In this document: piece after piece, positions 20,615 to 32,390 of the stretch
How the letters are laid out: each line of letters opens with the position of its first letter
Numbering within the stretch: position 1 is the first letter of the stretch
The notes under the pieces: model-generated
The model's database searches: none
The model's input: only the letters and a program-made list of their open reading frames with translations
What the model was told of the DNA's origin: nothing
Translations under genes and position numbers: made by a program
Assembly: GCA_007449985.2 (NCBI GenBank)
Contig: VIIQ02000679.1
Span: 201,001 to 265,000, forward strand
DNA: 64,000 nucleotides
Origin: Desmodesmus armatus
Taxonomy: Eukaryota; Chlorophyta; Chlorophyceae; Sphaeropleales; Scenedesmaceae
Reading direction: 5' to 3'

Positions 20615-23400
20615 ATGATGAGCCACGCAGCTGTCGCAGCTAGACATGTCCTGGCCACAGGTTCGGCGGCACGTGCCTTGTTCGCAGCTGGCGCGAAATC
20701 TTCACCATGGATCTCCCAAACATGCACTACTGGATACGCTACAGGTGGCGGCAGCGGCGGGGAAGGCCCAGGTACGCAGAGTGGCAAGGCTTGGGTGGGC
20801 AGGTGCATTGGCTCCAAGTTGGAGTGGATGCTTGCCCTGACAAGGAGGCCCTCAGTGCTCCCCATCTTTGCTGAGCTCTAGATCTGTCACCCACTGGGGC
20901 AAATGCTCGTATCGACAAGTCAACATTGTGCCTGCACTGCTCTGTTGCGAACGTTTCAACAGCAGACCAGGTGCATTGTCAGACATGCACACCACACCAC
21001 CTGGCAGTATCGATACTGCCCAGATACTATCTATCAGTGACTACATCCCAGGCTGGGTTGCTGCACTGCTGTGAGGTGCCTGCCGTCCAGCCTGCCTCAG
21101 CAGATGCTGTCTCCTTCAGCCGAACCAACCTTCTGCCCTGTACGTGCTGCCATGAAACCCAGTCACCCTGGTGTTTGGTGCCACTGGTGGCATTGGGGCA
21201 GCGCTGGCCCACCGCATACATGCCTTGAAGAGCAGCGGCGGCAGCGCACAGGCACCATCTGCAATAGTCATATCTGCAGATGGTGATGACAAGCTGAAGG
21301 CCCTGCAGCAGCAGCTCAAGGGTGTGGAGGCCTTCCCTGCTGACGCGCGCGACCCAGCAGCGGTGAGGCTGTCTGGACTAAGCCGTACTAAGTTTCTTAT
21401 CAGGCTGTGATGCTGTCATGCTGTCACAGCTGTGACAGCTTGAAATGCTTAGTGCGCAGTGCTGTGCATTAATCATCATGTGCTGCGCCGCCGGGCCGGT
21501 CTATGCTGTGCTGCTCTAGCTGTGCTGCTCACAAAGAAGTTCACTTGTTAGTTTTGGAATCCGTCTCCAGGCTGGCAGGGCAAGTGACTTGCTCCACTGC
21601 CAGTAGGAGTGAGGCAGTCCTACGTAAAAGGCAGGGTGCTTGACGCAAGAGTGTGGCACTGCACGGTGACTGCATTCCTGTGTTTTTGGCTCCTGCAGGT
21701 CGAACGTGTGGTGCAGCAGGTGCTGGAGCGCTACGGCAGGGTGGACGGTGTTGTCAACTGCGTTGGGTCAGTGGTGGCCCGCTCTGCACTGGCAACAGAC
21801 CTTGAGGAGCTGCACAACACCCTGGACGTGAGTGATGCACATGTTCAAGATAGCTGCCGGTGTTAGACTGCGGCAGCGGCTGCATTCAATGCATATGATA
21901 TGGTTCTTTGTCTGGATGTCTTTTGGAGAAGCAATGGTTAGACTGTGCACGGATGGCGGACCCATCTAACTGCATCATGCTCATGGGGCTCACTCAAACA
22001 GCTGTTATTGCTGCTGCTGGTCCTGCTGCAGATCAACCTGGTAACCAGCTTCAACATTGTGAAGGCTGCTGTGAAGGGCATGATTAAGGAGGAGGGCCAG
22101 CAGCAGCACACTGCTTCCAGCGGCTCCAGCAGCAGCCCCGGCCGGGTGGGTGGCGGCAGCATTGTGCTGGTGTCTGCTGCTGTGGCCAGCCATGGCATAC
22201 CCAACTATGAGGCCATGTCTGCTGCCAAGGCTGCTGTGGAAGGTGAGAGAAGTAAGCTGGCTAGCATGCCTGATATGGGCCACGCATGCAATCGTAGGCT
22301 GCGTAGCAGTTCAGGGGTCTCAATCCTACATTGCCAATGGCTGGCTGTGCGGTGCTTGATACATTCCATGACACTCCGTCGCTCCAGTCAAGTCCTGCTG
22401 GTGTGCAGGTCACGGCAGTGATCGGTGGTGTGCAAGGCTCAAGAGACTGCTGCTACTAGCTGTGTGCAGGTCACGGCAGCTAGGGTGCCCTTGTGGATGC
22501 TGTAACCACAGTCTGACAAACAGCACGCTGGGAATTTGGTGCTGCTGCTGCTGTTGCTTTGCTTGCAGGCTTGGCCCGCAGTGCTGCTGCCACCTACAGC
22601 CAGCACAACATCAGGGTCAACTGCGTGGCCCCAGGTCTTACTCGCACCCCACAGACCAGGTGAGGCCTGGCAGCACTAGCTGTTGAAATGGTGTTGGTGG
22701 TCTTGCAAGTCAGCTAGGGTTTCACACACTGTGAATGGCAGCCAGGCTGTTGCAGCAGCAGCATCAGCAGCAGCAAAGCACCAGCAGCTGCAACATGAAC
22801 TGTCATGTGACGGCAGCAGTCCTATTGGTAGGTCCGTGCCGCCCAAATGAGCACAGCACATGCTGTGATGGGCTGCACTACACCCTACAGCGCCCAGTGT
22901 TGCCAGCAACATATCTCTCTCTTATCAGTTATGCCGAGTTGCGTGCAAAGAGCCAGCATGTGCAGTGCATGTTGTCAATGTTTCGACCAATGTGCCGCAT
23001 GACGGTTTGTGCCCTGTGCTTGCAGGAAGTTCACTGACAATCAGAAGGTGGCAGGTGCCTCTCAGGAGATGCATCCCCTGAAGGAGCTGGCAGAGCCTGA
23101 ACAGGTAAACATGAACATGAATGACATGTCGATGCACGCAGCCAGCGCAAACCCTTGGGTTGGGTAAGAATGATGCTCCTTATAACGCAACCTGATGATG
23201 AGCACTGGTGCGAGCAATAACTCTGCTGCTGCTGCCTACTGCTTCTGCTTCTGCTTTGTGGGATTTTTCTATGACAGGTTGCTGCTGCCCTGGAGTTCTT
23301 CTTGAGGCCAGAGAACGACTTCATAACTGGCCAAGTGCTGGCAGTGGATGGTGGTCTCTCCACGTTGCACCCCCACAGGGCAGAAGAATATGGCATTTGA
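20615..23400 (+). CDS. Short-chain dehydrogenase/reductase (SDR), probably mitochondrial
   Basis: Seven exons: 20615-20771, 21163-21362, 21699-21827, 22032-22242, 22569-22659, 23026-23104 and 23278-23400, all GT-AG and phase-consistent, giving 329 residues. NAD(P)-dependent oxidoreductase; substrate unknown. The N-terminus ([26 protein letters not shown]) looks like a mitochondrial presequence. The Rossmann fold shows VFGATGGIG (about 56-64), VNCVG (Asn about 139), [10 protein letters not shown] (Ser about 210), [12 protein letters not shown] and a C-terminal [11 protein letters not shown]. In the active-site helix the sequence is [15 protein letters not shown]: the Lys is present (about 228), but the residue four before it, normally the catalytic Tyr, is Met, and a Tyr sits seven before the Lys. 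A Ser/Gly/Gln insertion (about 185-205) precedes the Ser strand. It shares its 5' region with the divergent small gene. Confidence 0.9.
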
Positions 23401-23715
23401 GCAGTATGTGGCCTGTGAACCCGGATGATTGTACCTCAATAGTTGACAACGACAGGAATTGTAGTTGTGTAAGTGATTGCTTGTGATGTGCAGTGTAGCT
23501 GCGTCCTCTGACAGGGCGGTAGCTAGCTGAGCCAGCCTGGCAGCCAGGACCAGGACAGGTATCTCAATGACACAGATGAATGTTTAAGAGCGTGTCGATC
23601 AGTATCTGCGAGCCTGTCATATATATGCTGCTGCTGTGTGCTGTATGCACAACCTGATCACTGATAATCAGTATGACTAATCGTGACAAAGACAGACAAA
23701 CCAAGCCATGCTGCA
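23401..23715. other. Spacer between SDR and Rieske oxygenase genes
   Basis: About 315 bp, co-directional. It presumably holds the 3' UTR of the SDR gene and the promoter of the oxygenase. A TATATATGC stretch at about 23619-23627 is roughly 90 bp before the proposed oxygenase start. Confidence 0.5.
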
Positions 23716-26700
23716 ATGTCGAACTGTCTTTCTACACGGCCCGTGTTCACAAAGACGGAAGTGCAGTGCAGCTGTTGTCGGCACACTGTCGGAGTCATGA
23801 TGATCATCCAAGGTGTGAGCTCCTTCTCCAGAGCACAGCATGCATGTGCCCAGACAACCTCACCAGCAGCAAGGCCGTCATGTACAACCTGGGGCAGCCC
23901 TGTCTGTCGACATGGCACTGGAAGGCACACACCAGCCAGCAGCGCCAGCTGGACACGTCAGACCTGCTCAGCTGCTCGAACAGACCCAACAGCCACCTGG
24001 ACATCCAGTGAATCCAGCGGTGTGGAGTCACCGCGTTCCTCTCAGCAAGAGGAGTATGTGTCCAGATTGACCCAAGCAGCAGAGCACACCTCAGCAGGGG
24101 GCCAAGCAGCATTCAGCTGGCTGGATAAATGGTACCCAGTGGGCTTCGTCAAGTGAGTTGATCTCCATGCAGCTGATGCAGCTGTGATAACGAGAGAGCT
24201 CACTGAGCCGATAACGAATGAGCTCACTGCAGCTCAGCTCACCCTGCATGCCATTGTGTCCTGCTTGCTATACTTCCGCCCATCATGGCAGTATCTGCAG
24301 CAGCTAGCAGCGCGCTGCAGCGCTGCAACTGCAGCCCCTGAGCACTGCTGTACCTGCTCTACAGGCAGCACATTTCTGCAGCTGACCTCACCCTGCTGCT
24401 GTCTCTCATTTGCCACCCCGCACCTTAGGGACTTTGATGCTGCAGTCCCACACCGCTTCGTCCTATTAGGCATACCGCTGGTCATATGGCACGACCCAAC
24501 CCACATCAGCACAGCCTCTACCAGCAGTAGCGGCAGCAGCACGCGCAGCAGTAGCGAGGGCTGGCGGGTGTTCTCTGATGCCTGCCCACACCGCCTGGTG
24601 CCCCTGTCTGAGGGCCGCATCACACCCGGCGGGCGCCTGGAGTGCCCTTACGTAAGTAAAGCAGCGGTGTGACAGCAGGCGAGGGAGTGTCGTGTGCACT
24701 GTTTCCGTAGTGAGCCAGCTTGTAGCTGCTAGCTGCATTGGAATCAGAGCACATGCTTCTGGGCAGCAGGGGGTTCTGCCAGCTGCAAACGGGTGAAACG
24801 TTCTGCAGCGCGCAAGCGTGGGGGGGAGGGGGGGGGGGGCTGTCAAGCCCAAAGGGGGCTGTTAGGGGCTGTTGCGTGCCATGCAGTCTGATATGATTAC
24901 AGGCATGTTGCTGAGCATTGCTTTGTGTTACCCTGTTGCTGCAGCATGGGTGGCAGTTCAACGCAGCTGGAGGATGTGAGGTCATACCACAGGTATTGCA
25001 AGGGGCAGGACGTCCTGCTGCAGCACAGTAGCACACAGGCCGTGCAGCACGCTTAGCGCGGCAGTGTCATCTGAAGTTTGTTGTCGTCAGTGTGCTTAGC
25101 CTGCTGCTGAGTATGGTGTGCCTCCATATGCAGACACATTGCATCATTTTCGGGATCCCTGGGGCTTTTTGCAGCACTGCACGTTGGGTCAAGGTATCCA
25201 CTGCGACTGCAGTACTGCACACTCGACTGGGGTGATTCACAGGGGCTTGCTGCGCGCTATACCCTTGGCTGCTGCTATGAGCTGCTGCTGTTGTTACTGG
25301 CCCTGTGCTGACCTCTACAATTGCATGTTGTCTGCAGGAGGGCAATCTGCACAATCCAAGGTCGTGTGCCACTGCATTTGCCTGTGTTGTCAAGCAGGTA
25401 GGCTGTGCACTGGAGCGGCACTGGGTTTATAGTTACAAGATCAAGCTGAGCAACCCACAAGGGAGCCAGAGGGTCATGGGGGACCAGGGACAAAATCGCG
25501 CCCGCAAAATAGCGTCCAAGACATGCACCACAGTACATAAAGATTGCAGTGTGTTGCATCCAGCCATGCTGACTGTTGCACTGTTGCGTGGTACCCTGCA
25601 GGGCCTGCTGTTTGTCAAGCCTCAGCCGTTGCCTAAGGCCCCAGTCAGCAGCAGCTCCAGTGGTACCACACCCACAAGCAGCAGCCATATACTCTACAGC
25701 AGCAGTAGCAGTGGAGCTGATCCGTATGCTGATGTGCCCACGATACCTGAGCTGGACCAGGAGGGTTGGGTCTCTCAGGTGGGTGTGCTGTTGGCCTGCA
25801 ACCAAGATTGCTCTGCACCGTGTGGCAGTAGCCGTCCATGCTGAAAGAGTGTGTAGTAAGGCATATTGGTGTGTAACGTTCGCACAAGAGAGTGGTGTAA
25901 GGCATGGTGTTGTGCAATGCCCGCGAAGTCAGCATAGCTAGGCAGAGACACGTGACAGCTTGAGCTGTGGCGCTATGCTGCAGGGGGTGGGTCTCAGTTG
26001 GCCCCCATGTGAACCTGATCGGTCGTCGCCTCTTTCATGTGCATGTTTTGTAACATCTTGAGGTAGCGTGTTGTTTGCTGTTCCGCTGTGCAAATATATT
26101 TGCTTGTTTGGCCTGCAGGACACCTGGCGGGATGTGCCATATGATTGGGCTTCTCTCCTAGAGAATGTGCTGGACGCCTCCCATGTGCCCTTCACGCATC
26201 ACAAGTGAGTCAATAAAAGTCACCAGCGCGCTCAGCATGCGGGCGGCATGAAGGCACAGGTTCATGGACACCCTCACTCTTTACAGCACCAGCAACATGA
26301 CGTTGGCATGTTGGTAGGGATTCGGCTCTACATGGACATGAGCTGCTGCCGATCTTGAGCGCATGTGCAAGCAGCGTGTTGGAGAGGTTGGGCGTCATGC
26401 GACAAAGCAGTGATATGTGCCACTTGAAGATGTGAATACCGGATGTGTGACCGCGTATGACTGCCTTCATCTATGGACGTACTTTATGCAGGTCTATTAG
26501 CAACCGCAACATCCGCAGCACCTATGACATGCAGCTCACTCAGCAGGTTTCACCGGCAGGGTTTAGTGGCATCTGGCCATCAGGGCCTCGGGGAGGCCAG
26601 CTGGGGCCCCAGGAGACTGTGTTTGTGCCGCCGTGTCTGATGTCGCACAAGATCGTGTCCAAGAGCCGTGGCTTTGAGAGCATGGTAGTGGTGTATGCTG

Positions 26701-29700
26701 GTGAGTTCTGTCAGCTCTATACTAGGACGGTCGTGAGCGATGGGGCTATGTTCGATTCAGCTGTTGCGTCATAGTTTGTATCATACTCCTGTGCTGCTGG
26801 TTTGAGGGCCGTAACCGGCCCAGGCTATCTAGTGTGTCTCTTGTAGGTCACTAGACGCCTGGTGGTGCGCTGTATGGCACCTAGGTAGAATTGTTGCTAT
26901 ATGCACAAGGGTGCTATATGCACAAGGAACCTGCTGGGTAAACGTGTAATGGTAGTGTGATTGTTCTAGACCCAGTGCTGTGTGACCAGTCAAATGTTGT
27001 GCTTCCTTTTTGTGTGCAACAGTAGCAGCACAATGAGATTCTGCATGTGGGCTGCGACCATATCAAAATTGGAACGGGCTGTCACTGCAGTATGAGCTCA
27101 TACTGCTTCCACAAAAGCCACTGCCTTTCAGAATGGTAACTGTGGTACTGTTGTCAATGCAGTGCCTGTCGCCCCTGGTCGCTGCCGGCTGCTGAACCGC
27201 AACACCTTCAAGTTCAGCAAGGGTGGAGGCATAGCGCGAGCACTCATGCGGCTAGCGCCTGGCTGGGCCATTCACATGGGCACCCAGGTGGGGCCGGGCG
27301 GGGCTTTGAGCTGGCTCCTTTGTGCTGACAGGGCAGGTGTGCAGCATCATGTGTCATAAAGCATGACTTCTCTGCTTGTGGTCCAGTATGCTGGTCCCTT
27401 GTTGTGCAGGGATTGCACAGGCGAGCCCTGTTTGCGCAGTTGCTGTGTAGGCCTCCTTGCGATTGTTGGAGCTTAGGTTGGAGTAGAACTAAAAATTGTG
27501 GGTGGCTTTGTTCTGATCTGGCAGCGGCGTGCCATGCTGTTCCCGGCTTGCTGTGCAGGTCCCGCTGGAGGATGATCAGATCTTCCTGCACATTGGGGAG
27601 ATGCAGTACGTGGCAGCCCGGCAACAGGGCAAGTCACCTGCTCAGGCCTACTACCTGCCATCCACGGTAAGCTGCTGGGCTGTTGTCCAGGAATGATGCG
27701 GATGGGTTCTGGTGCTGGTGCGATGTTTGTGAATGGCACGTCTGAACGCATGCGTAAGAGCAAGGCTAGACACCCAGGGCAGGGGTTGGTTGCGTGCCAG
27801 CGGCACGTGAGCAGGTGACACATGCGCATCCACCTCCTACGTCTCTAAACCTGGGCCCGGTGTCGAGAACTATCCTCACTCGGCTTGCCACCGTGGTCCC
27901 CAACCCGGTGTATGGTGTTGAATCTGGGGCCGGTCTCTAAGACCGCGGTGGCGAGCCGGTCTTGAAGACCGGTGTCTAAGTCCGCGGTGGCGAGCCGGTC
28001 TTGAAGACCGGTGTCGGACATAGCGGTGTGGAGCCGGTGTTGAACAACGGTGTTGAACACCGCGGTGGCGAGCCGGTGTTGATGAGCGGTCCTGAACACC
28101 TTGTGTGTACATACTGTTCCATGGCTCTGGCAGCCCCATTGGCACTACAGTTGCACTGCCCTGTGCTGCATGTCTGTCCTGATGGTCTTCTACTGCTTGC
28201 TAGCCCTAATGCGTGTGCCCTGCACTGGTTTAGACCACATGAGGCATCCAAGCGTGTTGTGTTGCACACCTTCACAGCCAGGCAACAATATCAACGCATA
28301 CAACCAGCCAGCAAACGCCGTTGGGTTGCATCACACTGCACACCTCTTCAAGAGGCTCATGGCATCAACCACAGCACACAACTTGCAGCTCTCCCGCTGG
28401 TTTCACACAGACTTCTCTGGCACAAAGCCGCGCCAGTTCTTGTGGACGTCATACGCTATGCCCGCGGTTTGTCGCCAGCGGAGACTGCTGCGTGCATAGA
28501 CACTTGCTGAGGATTGTGCTTTGTGCAGTTTACACCATGTTGGCTGCCGCAGCGGCTGTTGTGGTCACCACGTGCTGCCAATCACTGCCTTGTTGGTTCA
28601 GGTGGTCAGGTGCCCACCAGATGTTTTTCACTGCCACTGACACGGTCAAATGCGTCGCATTGTTTGATTGACTGGAGTTTACAATGCAAGCTCAGCGGCA
28701 CTCGGTTTGCTAAGTCAGAGCTGTGCAGCACATGTGCTGCAGGTCACTGTCACTCCCTCAGATATGTTACACTGGCCATGTGCTGCAGTGCAGCTCTCAG
28801 GTGCTCACTTGCCCTGATCAATAGCAAAGCTGAGCCGAGCTTCCCGCCGCATTCATGATAGTGCTGTAACTGAAGGGATCCAGCAGGTTGATGCCGCTTC
28901 CCCCACAGTATGACCGCGCCCTGCGTGCATGCCAGCTTGGCTGTTGTTGCATGCCAGTGGCCGCCATGGTGCTGCACACACAAAGTGGCGAGGTGCAACC
29001 TCTAGTCTCAAAAGCAAGTGAACAGCTGCTCCTGGCCGTGTGAAAGTTGATAGACATTAAGACGCACACACACCCCAAATCGGAGGCTTAAAACAGCCCC
29101 ATCTGTCCACAGCTGTGTTTAACACTGGTGTCGAGCCGGTGTTAAAGTCCGCGAAGTTCAACACCGGTCGCAAACCCGGTGTTGAAGTCCGCGGTGTTGC
29201 AGTCCGGTCTTGACCTCCGCGGTGTCCAACACCGGTGGCGAAGTGGACCTTGCCACCGCCGGTGTCTAAGTGCGGTGGCGAGCGGTGTTCAAGACCGGCC
29301 GGTGTCTAAGATGACCTTGCCACCGGGGGGACAGGTCCCCCAAATTTTAGAGACGTACGCTGCCCTGATTTTTGGCATGTGCTCCTTGGCCTGTCTGACA
29401 GTCTTCTGAAGACTGTTAGGCTGATGTAAGGATGGTGGATGTAGGGATAAGCTCTGCATGGGTCGTCCTGCGGTGATGCTGTAGCTCTGTCCTGCGTGCG
29501 GGACCGTTGTTCTGAACTTCAGAACAATTGAATGGCGTGCTGCTGTCTTGCACGACCTGCAGGCTGACACCTACATCACAGCCTTCAGGCGCTGGATAGC
29601 CCGCATTGGTGGGGGTGGCCCCTTTGGTGACGTCACACAGCCCAACTACCTGGAGCAGATTGGAGCAAGGCAGTCTCGGGAGCAGCTGCTGGACAGGTGA

Positions 29701-30454
29701 GCTTGGAGGTGCTGCTGCTGTTGATGCATACTCTTGTCTGATGAAAGCTGCAGGAAAATTTGAATGGAATTCATGCTGCGTAGGTTGTTTTGCTGGTGGG
29801 CCCCTAAACCAGTGCACTGGGGAGTCCACTTACGGTACAACCGTCCTGCTGTGCCAGGGCTGTGGCCGCACACCGCTACAAATGCTGAGAATCTGCGTAC
29901 GGCACGCAGTCTTTGTATGCCTTGCTGCGTGCAAGGAGCTAGATCAGTACTGCGCATTGTCTGCAGCATGCATGCAGTTGCATGACAATCTCGCATGTGT
30001 TGTTGCATCCTGCAGGTACTCCCAGCACACAGCCAACTGTGCGCAGTGCCAAGCAGCCCTCAAGCAGATCCGCACAGCGCGGCGTGTGCTGACCTGGGTT
30101 GCAGGAGTGGCCGCAAGCCTTGCGCTGGTGACTGCAGCCGCTGCAGCTGCAGTGGCAGCCGGCAATGCTGCCGCAGCAAGTGTTGTAGTCAGCCCACAAG
30201 CCGCTGGCCTCATGGGGAAGCTGGCACAGGTGGTGACTGGGCTGCTGGTGTCTGTGTGTGGGATGGGTGGTACAGAAGCAGTGTTGTCTCAGGCAGCAGT
30301 GGCAGCTGGTGGTGCAGCTGTGCCGTTGGGTAGGTTGGTCATGTGGGCTGGTGCTGCGGGATTGGCGTGGATGGTGCAACAGCAGCTGGGATATGTGGAG
30401 GCTAAGCTGCTGCATGGAGACTATCCGCCGCCAAGAAATACAGACCGCACATGA
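23716..30454 (+). CDS. Rieske non-heme iron oxygenase, pheophorbide a oxygenase/TIC55 family
   Basis: Eleven exons: 23716-24152 (start tentative), 24429-24651, 24945-24992, 25338-25397, 25602-25778, 26119-26204, 26492-26700, 27163-27287, 27559-27666, 29563-29696 and 30016-30454, all GT-AG and phase-consistent, about 681 residues. Family members act at chloroplast membranes in chlorophyll metabolism (PAO, PTC52) or as TIC55. A Ser/Thr/Arg-rich N-terminus fits a transit peptide. WYPVGFVKDFD leads into the Rieske domain, CPH at 198-200 and CPYHGW at 218-223. Mononuclear iron ligands lie in ENVLDASHVPFTHH (Asn 331, Asp 334, His 337, His 342). Near the C-terminus HTANCAQC (Cys 544, Cys 547) is the CxxC motif that marks PAO, PTC52 and TIC55 but not chlorophyllide a oxygenase, followed by hydrophobic membrane segments. 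Ser-rich inserts precede CPH and follow LLFVKP. Which subfamily member it is cannot be settled by eye. Confidence 0.9.
27855..28110. repeat. Left subterminal GC-rich palindromic tandem repeats
   Basis: Units of about 40 bp with the core GCGGTGGCGAGCCGGTCTTG; two near-perfect units start near 27944 and 27984, and diverged ones follow. Each unit contains a self-complementary CCGGTCTT/AAGACCGG arm pair. Confidence 0.8.
29105..29325. repeat. Right subterminal GC-rich palindromic tandem repeats
   Basis: Diverged units of the same family as those near 27855-28110 (GAGCCGGTGTT, CCGCGGTGTTGCAGTCCGG, GGTGGCGAGCGGTGTTCAAG), lying just inside the right terminus of the foldback-like element. Confidence 0.75.
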
Positions 30455-32390
30455 ATGGATGCTGTCAGGGGTGAACCTCACGGGGATAATTTTTCCCTTC
30501 AGTGGTTTTTTTCATGGTGTTGTGCACCCGTGTGCAGCATGTTGTTGTGCACCCGTGTGCAGCTGGAGACTCGGTTGTATTTATTTATTTTTGGCGTAAG
30601 GAGGGTTGCAAAGCGCCGGCTTCTGCCAGTGCAGCTTGGCCTGAGCGACTTGTGAGCAGGTTTTGGTTCAGAGTTGTATGCTTTTATGATGAGTTGTGTG
30701 TCAGTGTGTGTTGTTGTTGGAAACAGAATGCGACAGCAAATGGTCGGTGGGTGACTGCTTGTTGTCCTCAAGTGAAGTGAAGTGGATGTGGAGCCTATGT
30801 GGGCAAGAGCGGATATGCTGCCTTCGGTCGGGGTGAATGGCAAGCAAGAAATTGTCCTGGTGTGTACTTTCGACCTGTTAGTGGTGGAATGTACGTTGTG
30901 CAAGCTGGGCATGTAACTCAGGCAGCATCACCATCATCACCATAGTCACGCAGGAAATTCTGTTGCAGTCCCACAACTGCTACCAAGCTGTCAGCATCAG
31001 GGTACCAGCAAGCCAGTAATCAGCAATACCGTAGGGAGTGTCAAAACCGGCAAGTGTGCCTGCAGCCAGTAAAGTTGTCACAGCACACTGTCAACGTCCC
31101 TCTTCTGAGTTAGCTCGAGTATGTGAGTTTGACTTGCGCACTTGTGCTGTGGTTGGCAGCCTGGACCTTTTTGTTCTGGAAACTTGGTGTTGTGCCACAG
31201 TCACCCCCCTGAAGCGGTCCCAGCTGCCCGGGGTTTGACCCAAGCTATGATCCGTGTGGCCAGCACAGTGCATTTCCGCGCCTGCAAATCTGGGAATGTA
31301 ATCTCAACATGCTAAAGATTGTTACTATGTGCGTTTGGGCCTCTGAAAAGCGTGCGAACTGGCCCAATTTTGGGCAAACGTGCGATCAGAGCCATGTTTT
31401 GGCATCGTGTAGTTGGCACAGACGTTGTCCGCGCGCAAAAAGCTCTTGAACGACACTTATGGTGCGTATGAGTACGTTGAAACGCAGCTTTCGTGGATCA
31501 AAGCATGGGCAACACCCCAACTTTGGCACTGAAGTTGCGATCACAACTCATGCTCCTCAACACCGTTACAGGGCTGTGCAGCCACTGACAGTATACATGA
31601 CATGAATTAAAAACTATCGTTCCTGTCTGGGGCAAGCTGAGGTGGCTTGGCTTGCTGCTGGTACCCTCCATGGACAGTCATCCTCAATGGACCTGCTGTC
31701 CAGCGGCAACCAATCACTGGCTACAGCACCAAATATCCACATTATAGTCTTGGAGTTTCTCGGAGTGCATTTCCGATCTATATGCGTAGCTGCTCAGCTT
31801 GTAGCAAGGGGACATGTCCATGTGCAAGGCATTCCTGAATTGAGGCTGGGAGAGGCCAGAACCACTCAGAATAGATCACAACATGTTTACCAACGTTCCT
31901 GTGTGGTTTAGGGTCATCGCTCGGGGGCACCCCAAAATTTGCCTTGGGCAAGGTCTGGGCTTCAGGGGGGGTGGCCACAGTGTCCAACAGCACCTACCTG
32001 GGCACCTGGATACCTGGGACATGCGTGTAGGGCAGGATCCCCACATATGTTCCAGAGTTCCGTCACAGGCTGGCGAAAGTGGCAGGTCCCAGAAGGATCA
32101 TGATCAGTTGGTGTGTGAGATCATTCTGGTGGTTCTGCAACGGTCGGAACGTTGGACACTCAACCGTTGTGCCGTCCATGCGTACAGAGGACACTTAAAA
32201 AAGCTACTGCGTTTTCAACAGAGGAAGAAGCGCTGATATCGTCCGCCGCTCGGCGGTCTTGCTGTTGTCGGATTGTTGCGCGAGCCTGCAAGCTGGCTTG
32301 ATCACAGCAGTTCTGTAAGTTTTGGCTTCCAAGGATAGTCCGGGGTGAGCGCACTGCAGGGACATGCCGTTTACGATGCCAGCGACTGAT
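30455..32390. other. Intergenic, no gene seen
   Basis: The 3' flank of the oxygenase gene and further sequence without a supportable coding segment. Two tandem copies of a GTTGTGCACCCGTGTGCAGC-like unit occur at about 30519-30562. Confidence 0.5.

Larger units (their letters stand above)
27838..29357. mobile_element. Foldback/MITE-like element in intron 9 of the oxygenase gene
   Basis: The element starts TACGTCTCTAAA (27838-27849) and ends TTTAGAGACGTA (29346-29357), perfect inverted copies. With a TA target duplication the termini would be CGTCTCTAAA. Just inside each end are GC-rich tandem repeats of about 40 bp built on CCGGTCTTGAAGACCGG-like palindromes (about 27855-28110 left, about 29105-29325 right). 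The middle (about 28120-29100) has normal composition and no clear gene. Inserted in the sense intron, it explains why this intron is 1.9 kb while the others are about 150-850 bp. Confidence 0.7.

Noticed and set aside
20521..20865. Minus-strand 114-codon frame over the SDR first exon
   Set aside because: It overlaps the well-supported SDR exon 1 on the other strand and links to no further exon.
27855..28110. CRISPR array
   Set aside because: The repeats are adjacent without unique spacers and lie in a eukaryotic intron.
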